Shown piece by piece: positions 9,442 to 18,475 of a stretch of 64,000 nucleotides of DNA. The notes beneath the pieces are model-generated. The model had not been told where the DNA came from. It worked only from the letters and a program-made list of their open reading frames with translations, and did no database searches. The DNA comes from Bacillota bacterium (GTDB lineage: Bacteria; Bacillota; Clostridia; Acetivibrionales; JANLFN01): positions 73,153-137,152 of the forward strand of contig JAEZTC010000014.1 of NCBI GenBank assembly GCA_023421675.1, given 5' to 3'. Position 1 is the first letter of the stretch, and every line of letters starts with the position of its first letter. The translations under genes were made by a program, and so were the position numbers.

Positions 9442-11370
9442 ATGGAATATACCGATATACTTGAAGCTATTGAAAAACAAAAAGAAGCTGAAGGGCTATC
9501 TGCAAAGCTTTTCAGATATTCAGGCCTTCTTCAGGCAATTGAATTCTTTTCCCAAAAGCTTAACTTTGATCAGATTGAGGATGCAGCATTTGATTTTTCT
9601 AACGAGCTTTTGACTCTGGAAAAATCGGCTATTTTCGTTCTACGCGGAAATAAATTTGTACTTAAAAAACTTAAAGGCCTGGAAAAAGCGGCTGAATACA
9701 TAGACAATACAAAAGAACTTGAGAATATTGCACTTTTCCATGGAACATTAATGTACGGAAAAGATATTTTACTCAAGTATTTCAGTGCTGAAATCATAGA
9801 CGCTTATAAGGTTACCATATCAGTTCCGTTAATTATTGAAAACTATCTTTATGGATTTATATTCATATCCTCAAAAACAATTGGGGAAATGCAGGACGAT
9901 GATTATATAATTCTTGAAGCACTTATGAAGCTTTTTAACAATGCTCTGGAAAATTATAAACGATATGAAGAGCTTCAGAAGGCCAATCGTGAGCTTGACG
10001 AGAAAATATTCAACCTATTTGCAATTAACCAGTCTACAAAAGCCCTACTCAGCGAACTTAACCTGGAAATGCTTTATAAGCTTTCAGTTGATGTTTTTGC
10101 GGAATTGACCCAGAGTTCAAGCACAGGGTTTATCTTATTTGATGACAAGAGTGAAAAATTTATGCTGAAGGCATTCAAAGACATCAACTTCAAAAAAATG
10201 CCTTATAATTTAGCCTTCACAAGGAATAAATCTGCTGTAGTAAATTCTTCGAGAGTTATATTAAACCTTGCAGATAAAAATGATTCGGAATATCTAAGCA
10301 GCCTTTTCATGGAGGGCCTTGAAGTGTTGGAACCAATAACTCCCGAGTATCTTGTAATGCTTTTAAAACAGGGAGAACTTATGGGTTTTGTTTCACTCGG
10401 CAAAACAGTTACCTGCGCAGGCTATAAAAGCAGCATACTTGAACTTGTCGAAAGTCTTGCATCTTCAACTTATCTCGCAATTACAAACGCAATGTATTTT
10501 GACCAGGTTAAAAAGCAAAAACAAATAATTCAGAACAAGCTTGAAAAGCTGATATCGCTTAACAACCTTACGAGGAATATAAATAATTCAAATGATCTGG
10601 AAACACTTCTTGATCTAACATTAAAAACTCTGGACATTTCATTTGATGTTGATAAAGCATTGATAACCATATATGACAGTAAATCTGCTGCTTTTAAAAT
10701 AAGTAACAAGCTTAACATTGAAACTAAAAAGAGGATGATAAAACCAACAGACTCCTGGAAAAGAATTTTTGAGGGTGACAGCATATATGACTCCTCTGAG
10801 AATGCTATAAATAAATATTTTGACAAGCAGCTTCGTTCGGATATCGGGGAATATCAAGGCATATTGATCATTCCTATATACATGGATAAAATAGAAATTG
10901 AAATGCTTGGTGCAATAATTGTTCTTAAATATGAAAATACGCCCATAGGTGATGAAGAAAGTCTTCTGACCCTTGAAACGATTGCAAGCCATATTGCACC
11001 TGTTTTGAGCAATCTCAAGGCTATGGAAAGTTTGACACAGCGTCTTGTAACCAATTATGAAGCAAGCTTCAAAACAGATCTAAAAAGAGAAATTGAAGAA
11101 GCAATTGAATATGATCTTGACCTTACAGTTGTGCAATTTGTTAATAAACAAATGACCCTTTTTGCAGATGAGACTAAAACAGCAGCTATAAGAAAAAGCT
11201 TTAAAAATGCCTACCCATTTACTAATAACAGCACTTTTGTGATTTGGGGCGGCAGCGAAAAAGAGCTTGTATCAAAATTAAACAAGCTTTCCATTAATGA
11301 TGTTGATATAAGGATATGGATGCTGCGACGTAATTTTAACAGCTATAACGATTTTATAAACCTCTTTTAA
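9442..11370 (+). CDS. Triple-GAF domain sensory protein without clear output domain
   Basis: 642 residues, no membrane segments. Three GAF-like blocks can be seen at about 60-170, 205-345 and 375-530, each with the alternating hydrophobic strands and a helix such as ILEALMKLFNNALENYKRYEELQKAN linking blocks. The last 100 residues carry YDLDLTVVQFVNK and FVIWGGSEKELVSKL. They look like an alpha/beta domain, perhaps a GGDEF relic, but the GGDEF signature is absent. No kinase, HTH or phosphodiesterase motif is seen. It probably senses a small molecule and works through protein contacts. It directly follows the FapA-like gene and precedes acpS by 12 bases. Confidence 0.7.
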   Translation: MEYTDILEAIEKQKEAEGLSAKLFRYSGLLQAIEFFSQKLNFDQIEDAAFDFSNELLTLEKSAIFVLRGNKFVLKKLKGLEKAAEYIDNTKELENIALFHGTLMYGKDILLKYFSAEIIDAYKVTISVPLIIENYLYGFIFISSKTIGEMQDDDYIILEALMKLFNNALENYKRYEELQKANRELDEKIFNLFAINQSTKALLSELNLEMLYKLSVDVFAELTQSSSTGFILFDDKSEKFMLKAFKDINFKKMPYNLAFTRNKSAVVNSSRVILNLADKNDSEYLSSLFMEGLEVLEPITPEYLVMLLKQGELMGFVSLGKTVTCAGYKSSILELVESLASSTYLAITNAMYFDQVKKQKQIIQNKLEKLISLNNLTRNINNSNDLETLLDLTLKTLDISFDVDKALITIYDSKSAAFKISNKLNIETKKRMIKPTDSWKRIFEGDSIYDSSENAINKYFDKQLRSDIGEYQGILIIPIYMDKIEIEMLGAIIVLKYENTPIGDEESLLTLETIASHIAPVLSNLKAMESLTQRLVTNYEASFKTDLKREIEEAIEYDLDLTVVQFVNKQMTLFADETKTAAIRKSFKNAYPFTNNSTFVIWGGSEKELVSKLNKLSINDVDIRIWMLRRNFNSYNDFINLF

Positions 11371-11382
11371 GGAGGCAGGAAT

Positions 11383-11772
11383 TTGGGCGTTTTGTGCGGT
11401 GTAGACATTATAGAAATCGACAGGGTAAAAAAATCAATAGAAAGCTTTAATGACTCTTTTAAAAACAAGGTATTTACCCCTGCTGAAATAGATTATTGCG
11501 AAGCAAGAAAAACCGCAAGATATAATAGCTATGCGGCAAGATTTGCTGCAAAGGAAGCCATAACCAAAGCTCTTGGCACAGGAATAAGTGAAGGTGCTGC
11601 ATGGAAGGACATAGAAGTACTTGTAAATGAAGCAGGCGCCCCATATGTAAAGCTTTCAGGCAAGTGCCTGGAGTTTTACAAACGTCTCGGAGCAATTGAC
11701 ATATCAATAAGCCTTTCACATTGTAACACTACCGCAGTTGCTTTTGCGGTTATTCAGACAAGTCGGGATTAA
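11383..11772 (+). CDS. acpS: Holo-[acyl-carrier-protein] synthase
   Basis: A 129-residue 4'-phosphopantetheinyl transferase that moves phosphopantetheine from CoA to the serine of acyl carrier protein, turning on fatty-acid synthesis. It has the N-terminal GVDIIEIDRV with the metal-binding Asp8 and the conserved RFAAKEAITKALG motif with the second acidic ligand. Length is typical (about 120-130). The start is TTG at 11383, 8 bases after AAGGAGG. It lies in a tightly packed plus-strand run, 12 bases after the GAF protein and 26 before yhaO. Confidence 0.93.
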   Translation: MGVLCGVDIIEIDRVKKSIESFNDSFKNKVFTPAEIDYCEARKTARYNSYAARFAAKEAITKALGTGISEGAAWKDIEVLVNEAGAPYVKLSGKCLEFYKRLGAIDISISLSHCNTTAVAFAVIQTSRD

Positions 11773-11798
11773 CTCTACTTTTTATATAGGAGCGGCAA

Positions 11799-12947
11799 AT
11801 GAAAGAAATAAGATTTATACACTGTGCAGACATACATCTTGATGCACCTTTTACATCGTTGGGCAGTGAAAAGGACAAGTCTTCCGAGAGAAGACAGGAC
11901 TTAAAAAATACTTTTCAAAGGATTATAGATACAGTTAAGTCTGAAAGGTCGGAACTGCTATTGATAAGCGGCGATCTATTTGAGCATTCATATACATCAA
12001 AGCCGGTAATAAGCTTTCTTAACAGCTGTTTCAGGAGTATTCCCGAAACAAGAGTATTCATAGTTCCTGGAAATCATGACCCTTATGTGACAACTTCCTT
12101 TTATAAACTATTTGAGTGGAACAGCAATGTCACTATATTATCTGAAGATAAACCATTCTGCATTGTTGATGAATTAAATACCTGTATATACGGAATAGGC
12201 TTCAGTAGCTTTGCCAAGGAAAATAATAAAGACCTTGCAGAACTTAAACCTGCCGACAGTAATTTAATTAATATTCTTCTTGCACACGGAACAGTGGATA
12301 TGAATATTGGTGACGGAATTTACAACCCCATGTCAAGCAATGACCTTGCTGCACTGGGAATGGATTATGTAGCACTTGGACACTTCCACAACAGGATTGA
12401 TAACATAGGCGGAAGAGGTATGATTTATAACCCCGGAAGCCCAGAACCGCTTGGTTTTGATGAAACAGGAGAGCACGGGATCTATAAAGGTTCAATTGTC
12501 AAACAAGATAACGGAGATACATTACTTAATGTAAATTTTATAAGACTCAATTCAAAATCCTATGATATAGCTGAAATCAAGGTAGACTGCTGCGGCAGTA
12601 ATGAAGAAATAGCCTCCCGGATTTCACAATACATAGAAAACAGCGACCTTAGTAAAACACTTTTAAGTTTAACCTTAAAGGGTTACATAGAAAACGGATT
12701 TAGAATTGATACGCAAAGCATACCATTAAGTTTTAAAGACAAGATATATTATCTTAAGCTAAAGGACGAGACTGGAATCAATTTTAATATTGACCAGATA
12801 TCAAAGGAACCTGGACTAAAAGGACTTTACACACGGAAAATGCTTAAACGAATGGAAGATTGCGAAGATGAAAAAGAAAAAGGCATTCTTCGAAAAGCAT
12901 TATATTATGGACTTGAAGCACTTGAAAACGGAAAGTTGGAGATTTGA
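11799..12947 (+). CDS. yhaO: SbcD/Mre11-type metallophosphoesterase (YhaO-like)
   Basis: A 382-residue calcineurin-like nuclease subunit. Metal-binding motifs appear in order: CADIHLD (11-15 region), GDLFEH (near 60), GNHDPY (near 95), LAHG (near 166) and GHFHNR (near 192). It is shorter than SbcD, as in YhaO of Bacillus. The partner ATPase YhaN follows after 4 bases, the usual arrangement. The pair probably forms an Mre11-Rad50-like complex for DNA-end processing. An exact substrate cannot be deduced. Confidence 0.88.
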   Translation: MKEIRFIHCADIHLDAPFTSLGSEKDKSSERRQDLKNTFQRIIDTVKSERSELLLISGDLFEHSYTSKPVISFLNSCFRSIPETRVFIVPGNHDPYVTTSFYKLFEWNSNVTILSEDKPFCIVDELNTCIYGIGFSSFAKENNKDLAELKPADSNLINILLAHGTVDMNIGDGIYNPMSSNDLAALGMDYVALGHFHNRIDNIGGRGMIYNPGSPEPLGFDETGEHGIYKGSIVKQDNGDTLLNVNFIRLNSKSYDIAEIKVDCCGSNEEIASRISQYIENSDLSKTLLSLTLKGYIENGFRIDTQSIPLSFKDKIYYLKLKDETGINFNIDQISKEPGLKGLYTRKMLKRMEDCEDEKEKGILRKALYYGLEALENGKLEI

Positions 12948-12951
12948 TTAA

Positions 12952-15588
12952 ATGAGAATAGAAAGACTGGACATAAAAGGCTTTGGAAAATTTAATAACC
13001 TTAAACTGGATTTTAAAGAAGGGTTTAATGTTGTTTATGGTAAAAATGAGTCGGGTAAAACAACTCTTCAGTGGTTTATTAAGGGAATGCTTTTCGGCCT
13101 AAAAGGAGGACGTTCAGGTAAAGACGGCTTCCTCCCGCCTTCCAAGCGTTTTAAACCATGGAGTTCAAAGGACTACAGCGGCATTCTTGAGTACAGGCTT
13201 GAAAACGGTCAGGCGTTCAGGATAGGCCGGAACTTCGGAAATAACAGTGTTAACATATATGATTCTCTTTTCAATGACCTTACTGCTCAGTTTGAAACAA
13301 GCCGTGAACGTGGCGCCCTATTTGCCGAAAAGCAACTGGGTGTAAACGAAAACTGCTTTGAAAAGACAGTTTTGATACGTCAGATGGAAACTCGAATTGA
13401 TGAGGACGGAAGCAAGGAACTTCTCAACAGGCTTACAAATGTTATGGAGTCGGGCTTTGAGGACATTTCCTATAGAAAAGCAGAAGAAGCTCTTAAGGAA
13501 GCGTTAAAAACTGAAATTGGAACCGGTAAAACTACCACACGTCCGCTGGATAAAATCAATTCAAGGATTGAAGAGCTGACTGCATTAAAAAATGAGATAA
13601 TTCAAAAGCGTCTGAGCCTTATTGAAACTGAACAAGAGCTAAGAAATAAAAAGGATAATCGAAAAGGGCTGGAAGACAAAAAGATATTCTATGGTAAGGT
13701 TAAGGATTACCTTTTATTGAAAAAGGAGCTTGAACAGCTTTATAAAAAGAGAACAATACTTGAAGAGTCTATAAACAGATTGAACAGAGTAGCATTGGAT
13801 AAAGCAAATGCACAAGCGGAAATGTCACGTATTAACTCTGATAAGGAGAAGCTTATCGGTTATTCACATTTTGAAAACGAAGATGCCGATAGTATAGCAA
13901 TTGACTATAACTCCTTGAAACAGCTTGAAGATGAAAATCAAGCCGTTCTGGTTCAGATAAGTCATAAAGAGGATGAGATTAATTCTCTACAGTCCTCCAT
14001 CCGGCACCTTGGAGACTTCGATATATCCGGCAGCGATACTGAAACAATCAAACTGGCCACAGAGCTGGAAAGCATGGAATCAGATAAAAGCAGGGATGAC
14101 TATGATTACATAAATGATACTATACAAAACCTTAAACATTCAAAGAAGAAATACGGATTGGGCTTATTTCTTCTTGCTATTACATCAGCCGCAGCGCTTA
14201 CTACAGGGCTTTTAACAGGCGGTGCTCTTATATGGTATATAGCCTTTGGAGCGCTGCTGATATCAGCGCTGATCTTTTCGGGGCTGTTCCTTAAAAATTG
14301 CAAGGCTCTAAAGGAAGCCGAAAGCAAAAAGAAAATATCCTTCATTTACTCCAGAGATGCATCTGAACAGATCGAAAGGAAAAGGAAAAAGCTGAATGAA
14401 AAGCTGCAAGCTGTAGGTGCAAATAATCTGGAGGAATACCTTCAGCTTAAATCAAGCTACGATAAAAGCATTATTGAAATAAGGCTGCTGGAAAGCAAGC
14501 TGGAAGATCTTAAAAAAACAATTACAGTTAACAATAACAATATAAGTGTACTTAAAGCCAACATACTTAAAAAGCTTGAATCAGTAGGAATGGAAATCTC
14601 AGAAAGAGCTATTAGTGGCGAAGCTATAAATGAGTTTAGAAACAATATCAGAAAATATAAAGAGCTTGAACCTTCGCTGGATTATGCCCAGAAGAAACTT
14701 GCAGCCATATGCGCTGAAGCAGATAACGTCAAGGCGGTCTTAAAACCATATGACATAGCTTTCGATGATTGCAGCCAACTTGAAAAACTTTTAAACAGTA
14801 TAATTCCTGAAATAGAGTCACTTGAACTAAAATCATCCGAACTGATAAGAATACTGGAAGCAGATATGGGGAGTACAGTTTTATCAGAGGCTGCCATAAG
14901 CTCTGTAAAATCAGATATAGCCGATAGTAATGCTGCTTCCTCTATGCAATCTATAATAGATGAATTGGAAGAGATAAATACCAATATAAATAACATATCA
15001 CTTGAAATTCGTGGACTTGAAACACTCTTAAACAGTACTGAAACAGATACCGATACTCTTCAGAGAATTGAAGAGGAAGTCTGTGAACTGGAAATAAAAA
15101 AAGGGCAGCTGATAGATATAAGCTCTTCGATAAAAACTGCTTTGGATGTTCTGGGTGAAGCAAGCAGTGAGATACAGAAGGATTTTGTTCCTGTATTAAA
15201 CAATAAAATGAGTAAAATAATAAACAGGATTTCAATGGGAAGATACCTTGATTTGCGTGCAAACGATCATCTTACGCTTAATGTAATAGCACCTGAAACA
15301 GGTGATGTAGTACCTGCTTCCTTACTAAGCAGCGGAACCACAGATCAGATGTACCTGGCCTTAAGGCTTGCAATGGCAGATTTTATAACTGCTGGAAATG
15401 AAAAACTGCCTCTTTTGCTTGACGAATTATTTTCGCAATTTGATGATACAAGGACTGAACAGACACTTGAGCTTCTGGAAGAACTTGCAGAAGGTACTCA
15501 AGTCATACTATTCACCTGTAAGCAGCGTGAACTGGACGCTGCAGAGCAACAGTTCAAGAGTAAGCTTAATACAATTATTTTGCCGTAA
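12952..15588 (+). CDS. yhaN: SMC/Rad50-like ATPase (YhaN-like)
   Basis: 878 residues. The N terminus has RLDIKGFGKF and Walker A GKNESGKT (30-37). The C terminus has the ABC signature LLSSGTTDQMYLALRLA and Walker B LPLLLDELFSQFDD. Between them lie long coiled coils (about 200-390 and 455-790). Two hydrophobic segments near 400-448 sit at the tip of the coiled coil, a known feature of YhaN proteins and unlike cytosolic Rad50. There is no zinc-hook CxxC. It works with the upstream nuclease subunit, perhaps near the membrane. A weak ribosome site (GGAGATT) suggests translational coupling. Confidence 0.87.
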   Translation: MRIERLDIKGFGKFNNLKLDFKEGFNVVYGKNESGKTTLQWFIKGMLFGLKGGRSGKDGFLPPSKRFKPWSSKDYSGILEYRLENGQAFRIGRNFGNNSVNIYDSLFNDLTAQFETSRERGALFAEKQLGVNENCFEKTVLIRQMETRIDEDGSKELLNRLTNVMESGFEDISYRKAEEALKEALKTEIGTGKTTTRPLDKINSRIEELTALKNEIIQKRLSLIETEQELRNKKDNRKGLEDKKIFYGKVKDYLLLKKELEQLYKKRTILEESINRLNRVALDKANAQAEMSRINSDKEKLIGYSHFENEDADSIAIDYNSLKQLEDENQAVLVQISHKEDEINSLQSSIRHLGDFDISGSDTETIKLATELESMESDKSRDDYDYINDTIQNLKHSKKKYGLGLFLLAITSAAALTTGLLTGGALIWYIAFGALLISALIFSGLFLKNCKALKEAESKKKISFIYSRDASEQIERKRKKLNEKLQAVGANNLEEYLQLKSSYDKSIIEIRLLESKLEDLKKTITVNNNNISVLKANILKKLESVGMEISERAISGEAINEFRNNIRKYKELEPSLDYAQKKLAAICAEADNVKAVLKPYDIAFDDCSQLEKLLNSIIPEIESLELKSSELIRILEADMGSTVLSEAAISSVKSDIADSNAASSMQSIIDELEEINTNINNISLEIRGLETLLNSTETDTDTLQRIEEEVCELEIKKGQLIDISSSIKTALDVLGEASSEIQKDFVPVLNNKMSKIINRISMGRYLDLRANDHLTLNVIAPETGDVVPASLLSSGTTDQMYLALRLAMADFITAGNEKLPLLLDELFSQFDDTRTEQTLELLEELAEGTQVILFTCKQRELDAAEQQFKSKLNTIILP

Positions 15589-15628
15589 TGGCTGACATTA
15601 GCAAGGCTTATACAAAGGGGTTAATAAA

Positions 15629-16564
15629 ATGAAGAGAAGGTTATTGTCCTTTGGGGTTTTTTTATTAATAGTTAATATTATATTAAGCGGATGTGGAAGC
15701 AGTACAGCCAAAAACACTGCAGGTACTGCATCTGGAACTCCAACACCTTCAGAGATGCCCAAGGATATAGCTGTTGTTACCGATGCTACACTGGATATTT
15801 ATAAAGAGCCTTCGACAAATTCAGAAAGAGTAACACAGGCTTTATATAATCAAGGTGTTAAAGTCCTTGCCATAAAGGACAGCTGGTCTAATGTCAAGGC
15901 AGTCGATGGCTATACAGGCTGGGTTAAAACAAAAAGTATTAACTTTGACTGTTCAAGTATAAATGCTTCATTATATAAATACCGTATTATAATTACAACA
16001 AAGGTGAAAACCATTTCAACCGAATTTAAGGGAAGCTTTACAGCTGCTACTGTGGTAATGGGCACAGAGTTCTATTCCAATAATGAAAAGGACGGCTGGT
16101 ATGAAGTCTACCTTCCAGGCGGTAAAAAAGGTTGGATGGATCAGAGTGGCTGTATAAGAATATCTGCAAATGAAAGAATTCCAAAAACAACTCCTATAGA
16201 TTTTATTATGACCGCTAACAAATTTACAGGCTCCACTTATCTTTGGGGAGGACTAAGTACATATGGAATTGACTGTTCAGGCCTGACTTACATATGTGCC
16301 AAAATAAATGGTATTGAACTTCCCAGAGATACACAGCAGCAGGTTCAGCTGGGTGAGGCTGTAAAGGATGCGAAGGACATGAAGCCAGGTGACCTTGTTT
16401 TCTTCTGCTCCAATGATAACAGGAAGAATATTAATCATGTTGGCATCTATCTGGGCAATAACCGTTATATAAATGCCAGTGCTTCAAGAGGTTCTGTAAC
16501 AATTAACTCTACCGATGATATTTTTTTTACAACAAATCTGGTTGGTATAAGGCGTATATTTTAA
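15629..16564 (+). CDS. NlpC/P60 peptidoglycan endopeptidase lipoprotein with SH3 domains
   Basis: 311 residues. The signal peptide ends in a lipobox (ILSGC), so the protein is lipid-anchored outside the membrane. Two bacterial SH3-like domains follow (about 45-105 and 110-180). The C-terminal NlpC/P60 domain has the catalytic Cys216 in GIDCSGL, His270 in NHVGIYLG and a polar residue in RYINASASRG. It should cut peptide stems of peptidoglycan. AAAGGGG precedes the ATG. Its stop codon overlaps that of the convergent downstream gene, with no terminator between them. Confidence 0.9.
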   Translation: MKRRLLSFGVFLLIVNIILSGCGSSTAKNTAGTASGTPTPSEMPKDIAVVTDATLDIYKEPSTNSERVTQALYNQGVKVLAIKDSWSNVKAVDGYTGWVKTKSINFDCSSINASLYKYRIIITTKVKTISTEFKGSFTAATVVMGTEFYSNNEKDGWYEVYLPGGKKGWMDQSGCIRISANERIPKTTPIDFIMTANKFTGSTYLWGGLSTYGIDCSGLTYICAKINGIELPRDTQQQVQLGEAVKDAKDMKPGDLVFFCSNDNRKNINHVGIYLGNNRYINASASRGSVTINSTDDIFFTTNLVGIRRIF

Positions 16565-17784
16565 AACCACATCAAAAGCCTCTTTTTGAGGTTACTGAAT
16601 ATTCCAGCCTTGACTTTGACGTCGGTATTATATCCTAGAAGCCCTTCACTGTCGTTAATATAAACATTATTATTAGATTTAGCCAGCTCTTCCAGAAGAA
16701 ATGCTGTTTTATGTCTTGTATCAGTTTTTGCAAGGCTTTGAGACATCTTTTTTATATACTTTATCTTATGAGGATTATCTATTGTTTGCTCAATTACTTC
16801 ATCCAGTGACATATTTCTCAAAACCCTTACTGCTGCCCCATTCTGAAGCAAAAAATCTGCATTGCCTTCTTCTGCTCCCGGTATAGGAGAAATAATAAAA
16901 ATGGGGATACCTTTAACGAGAGCTTCCGAAACCGTTAATCCTCCGGGCTTTGTCAGAAGAAAATCCGAAACATCCATCAATTCAGGAACAATATCTGTAA
17001 AACCAAAAATCTTTACCTTCTTATTAGATGCTACAGAACAACTGCTGATTTTTTTCATAAGTCCTTCATTTTCGCCTGTTACAACAATTATTTGTATATC
17101 CCTACTGCATTTAAGCAGCGAATCAAAGGCTTTGTCTAATTCTCCGAATCCTAAGCTTCCGCCCATTACAAGTGCGGTAAGCTTATCTTCAAGTCCAAGT
17201 TTTTTCTGAACCTCTTTCTTATCCCGCTTCTCAAGAAATTTTTGCTGTACCGGTATACCATAGGCATAAATTCTGTTATATGGTATGCCCCATTTAACCA
17301 TATCATCCTTGAGTTTCTCATGCGCTACAATATAAGCATCTACCATTTCATGTAGCCAAAAGGAATGAAAGACGAAATCAGTAACCACTGCAAGTACAGG
17401 AATGTTAAAATCCGTCTTTTTTTTGAGTTCTGAAAGCATTTGAAGAGAAAATGGGTGTGTTGTAACAATTACAGAAGGCCTAAAATCATTTATAAGCTTC
17501 AAAAGCCTTCGGGATAGCATGCTGTTGAATTTTTTATTCAAGCCGTAAAAACGGTCTCCCATTTCGGACATTTTATAAAATCTTCTATAAACTGAAGGAG
17601 TCTTCCTTATAGTATTAAGATAGCTTCCTATAATTATTTTATCAGCTATTGGACTTGTATATTTTAATGCATCAACTATAAGCGTCCTGGACCCAGGGTA
17701 ATACTCATCTATAATTTCCTTTACTGCCTCTGCAGCCTTCTGGTGACCTCCGCCTGTAGAAACTGTTAAAAAAAGCACATCCAT
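16561..17784 (-). CDS. MGDG-synthase/UgtP-type glycosyltransferase
   Basis: 407 residues, GT-B fold (GT28). The N-terminal block LTVSTGGGHQKAAEAV is the monogalactosyl-diacylglycerol-synthase signature and binds the lipid acceptor. The C-terminal block LTKPGGLTVSEALVKGIP binds the nucleotide-sugar donor. It probably makes glycosyl-diacylglycerol, a membrane lipid and possible lipoteichoic-acid anchor, at the inner membrane face. AGGAGA lies 7 bases before the ATG. It converges on the NlpC/P60 gene with a 4-base overlap and has no visible terminator of its own. MurG-like function is less likely because the N-terminal motif is of MGDG type. Confidence 0.85.
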   Translation of the reverse strand: MDVLFLTVSTGGGHQKAAEAVKEIIDEYYPGSRTLIVDALKYTSPIADKIIIGSYLNTIRKTPSVYRRFYKMSEMGDRFYGLNKKFNSMLSRRLLKLINDFRPSVIVTTHPFSLQMLSELKKKTDFNIPVLAVVTDFVFHSFWLHEMVDAYIVAHEKLKDDMVKWGIPYNRIYAYGIPVQQKFLEKRDKKEVQKKLGLEDKLTALVMGGSLGFGELDKAFDSLLKCSRDIQIIVVTGENEGLMKKISSCSVASNKKVKIFGFTDIVPELMDVSDFLLTKPGGLTVSEALVKGIPIFIISPIPGAEEGNADFLLQNGAAVRVLRNMSLDEVIEQTIDNPHKIKYIKKMSQSLAKTDTRHKTAFLLEELAKSNNNVYINDSEGLLGYNTDVKVKAGIFSNLKKRLLMWF

Positions 17785-17973
17785 TATTCATTCTCCTACT
17801 TCTTATAGAATAGGTTATATTTTTTCAATCTTATTTTGCTCAAATATCCCTGCTTAATGTATCGCAGTATTTTATAATGTATATTTTTTGTATTAAATCA
17901 AAAAATAACTTATAAATAGCAGTCATGTGACATTAATAATCACCTGGCAGTACTTTGAAAAGGAGGAATAAAC

Positions 17974-18456
17974 ATTTTAAAAAAAATAAAACAAGCAATT
18001 GTCCTTACAATAATTTTTACTTTTATTATGGCAGCTCTTTCTCAAAGTGGTATTAAGAGTATTGTCGGTAACGGTAACGTTTATGCAGACACTTCAGGAA
18101 TTGGCGATGAGCAACTTCTTGCCAGGGCTATAAACGGTGAAGCTCGCGGTGAGTCCTACATGGGTCAGGTTGCTGTTGGCGCTGTAATAATTAACAGAAC
18201 CAGGAATCCGGCATTTCCAAAAACAATAGCGGGAGTAATATATCAGCCGGGTGCATTTACCGCTGTTTCTGATGGCCAGATCAATGTACCGCTGGATCCC
18301 AATTCTACTGTAGTGAAGGCTGCCAGGGATGCCCTTAACGGGTATGACCCTACTGACGGCTCCATTTACTATTGGAATCCGGCTACTGCAACAAGTAAAT
18401 GGATTTGGAGCAGAAAAATTACAAAAAAAATCGGATCACATTACTTTGGAATATAA
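17974..18456 (+). CDS. sleB: Spore cortex-lytic enzyme SleB-type hydrolase, apparent ATT start
   Basis: The protein carries the SleB/CwlJ hydrolase domain (Hydrolase_2): LLARAINGEARGE with the catalytic Glu, VAVGAVIINRTRNPAFP and the C-terminal WIWSRKITKKIGSHYF. It lacks the N-terminal peptidoglycan-binding repeats of Bacillus SleB. The first ATG in frame (18028) lies in the middle of a hydrophobic stretch and has no ribosome site. Reading from ATT at 17974, 7 bases after a perfect AAGGAGG (17960-17966), gives a complete signal peptide beginning LKKIKQAIVLTIIFTF. The ATT start is therefore proposed (160 residues). The next gene is ypeB, its usual partner in spore cortex breakdown. Confidence 0.85.
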   Translation: MLKKIKQAIVLTIIFTFIMAALSQSGIKSIVGNGNVYADTSGIGDEQLLARAINGEARGESYMGQVAVGAVIINRTRNPAFPKTIAGVIYQPGAFTAVSDGQINVPLDPNSTVVKAARDALNGYDPTDGSIYYWNPATATSKWIWSRKITKKIGSHYFGI

Positions 18457-18475
18457 ATGATATGGAGGTGTCCGC

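Noticed and set aside
15398..15595. Small plus-strand frame overlapping the end of yhaN
   Set aside because: Alternate frame of a clear gene, no ribosome site.
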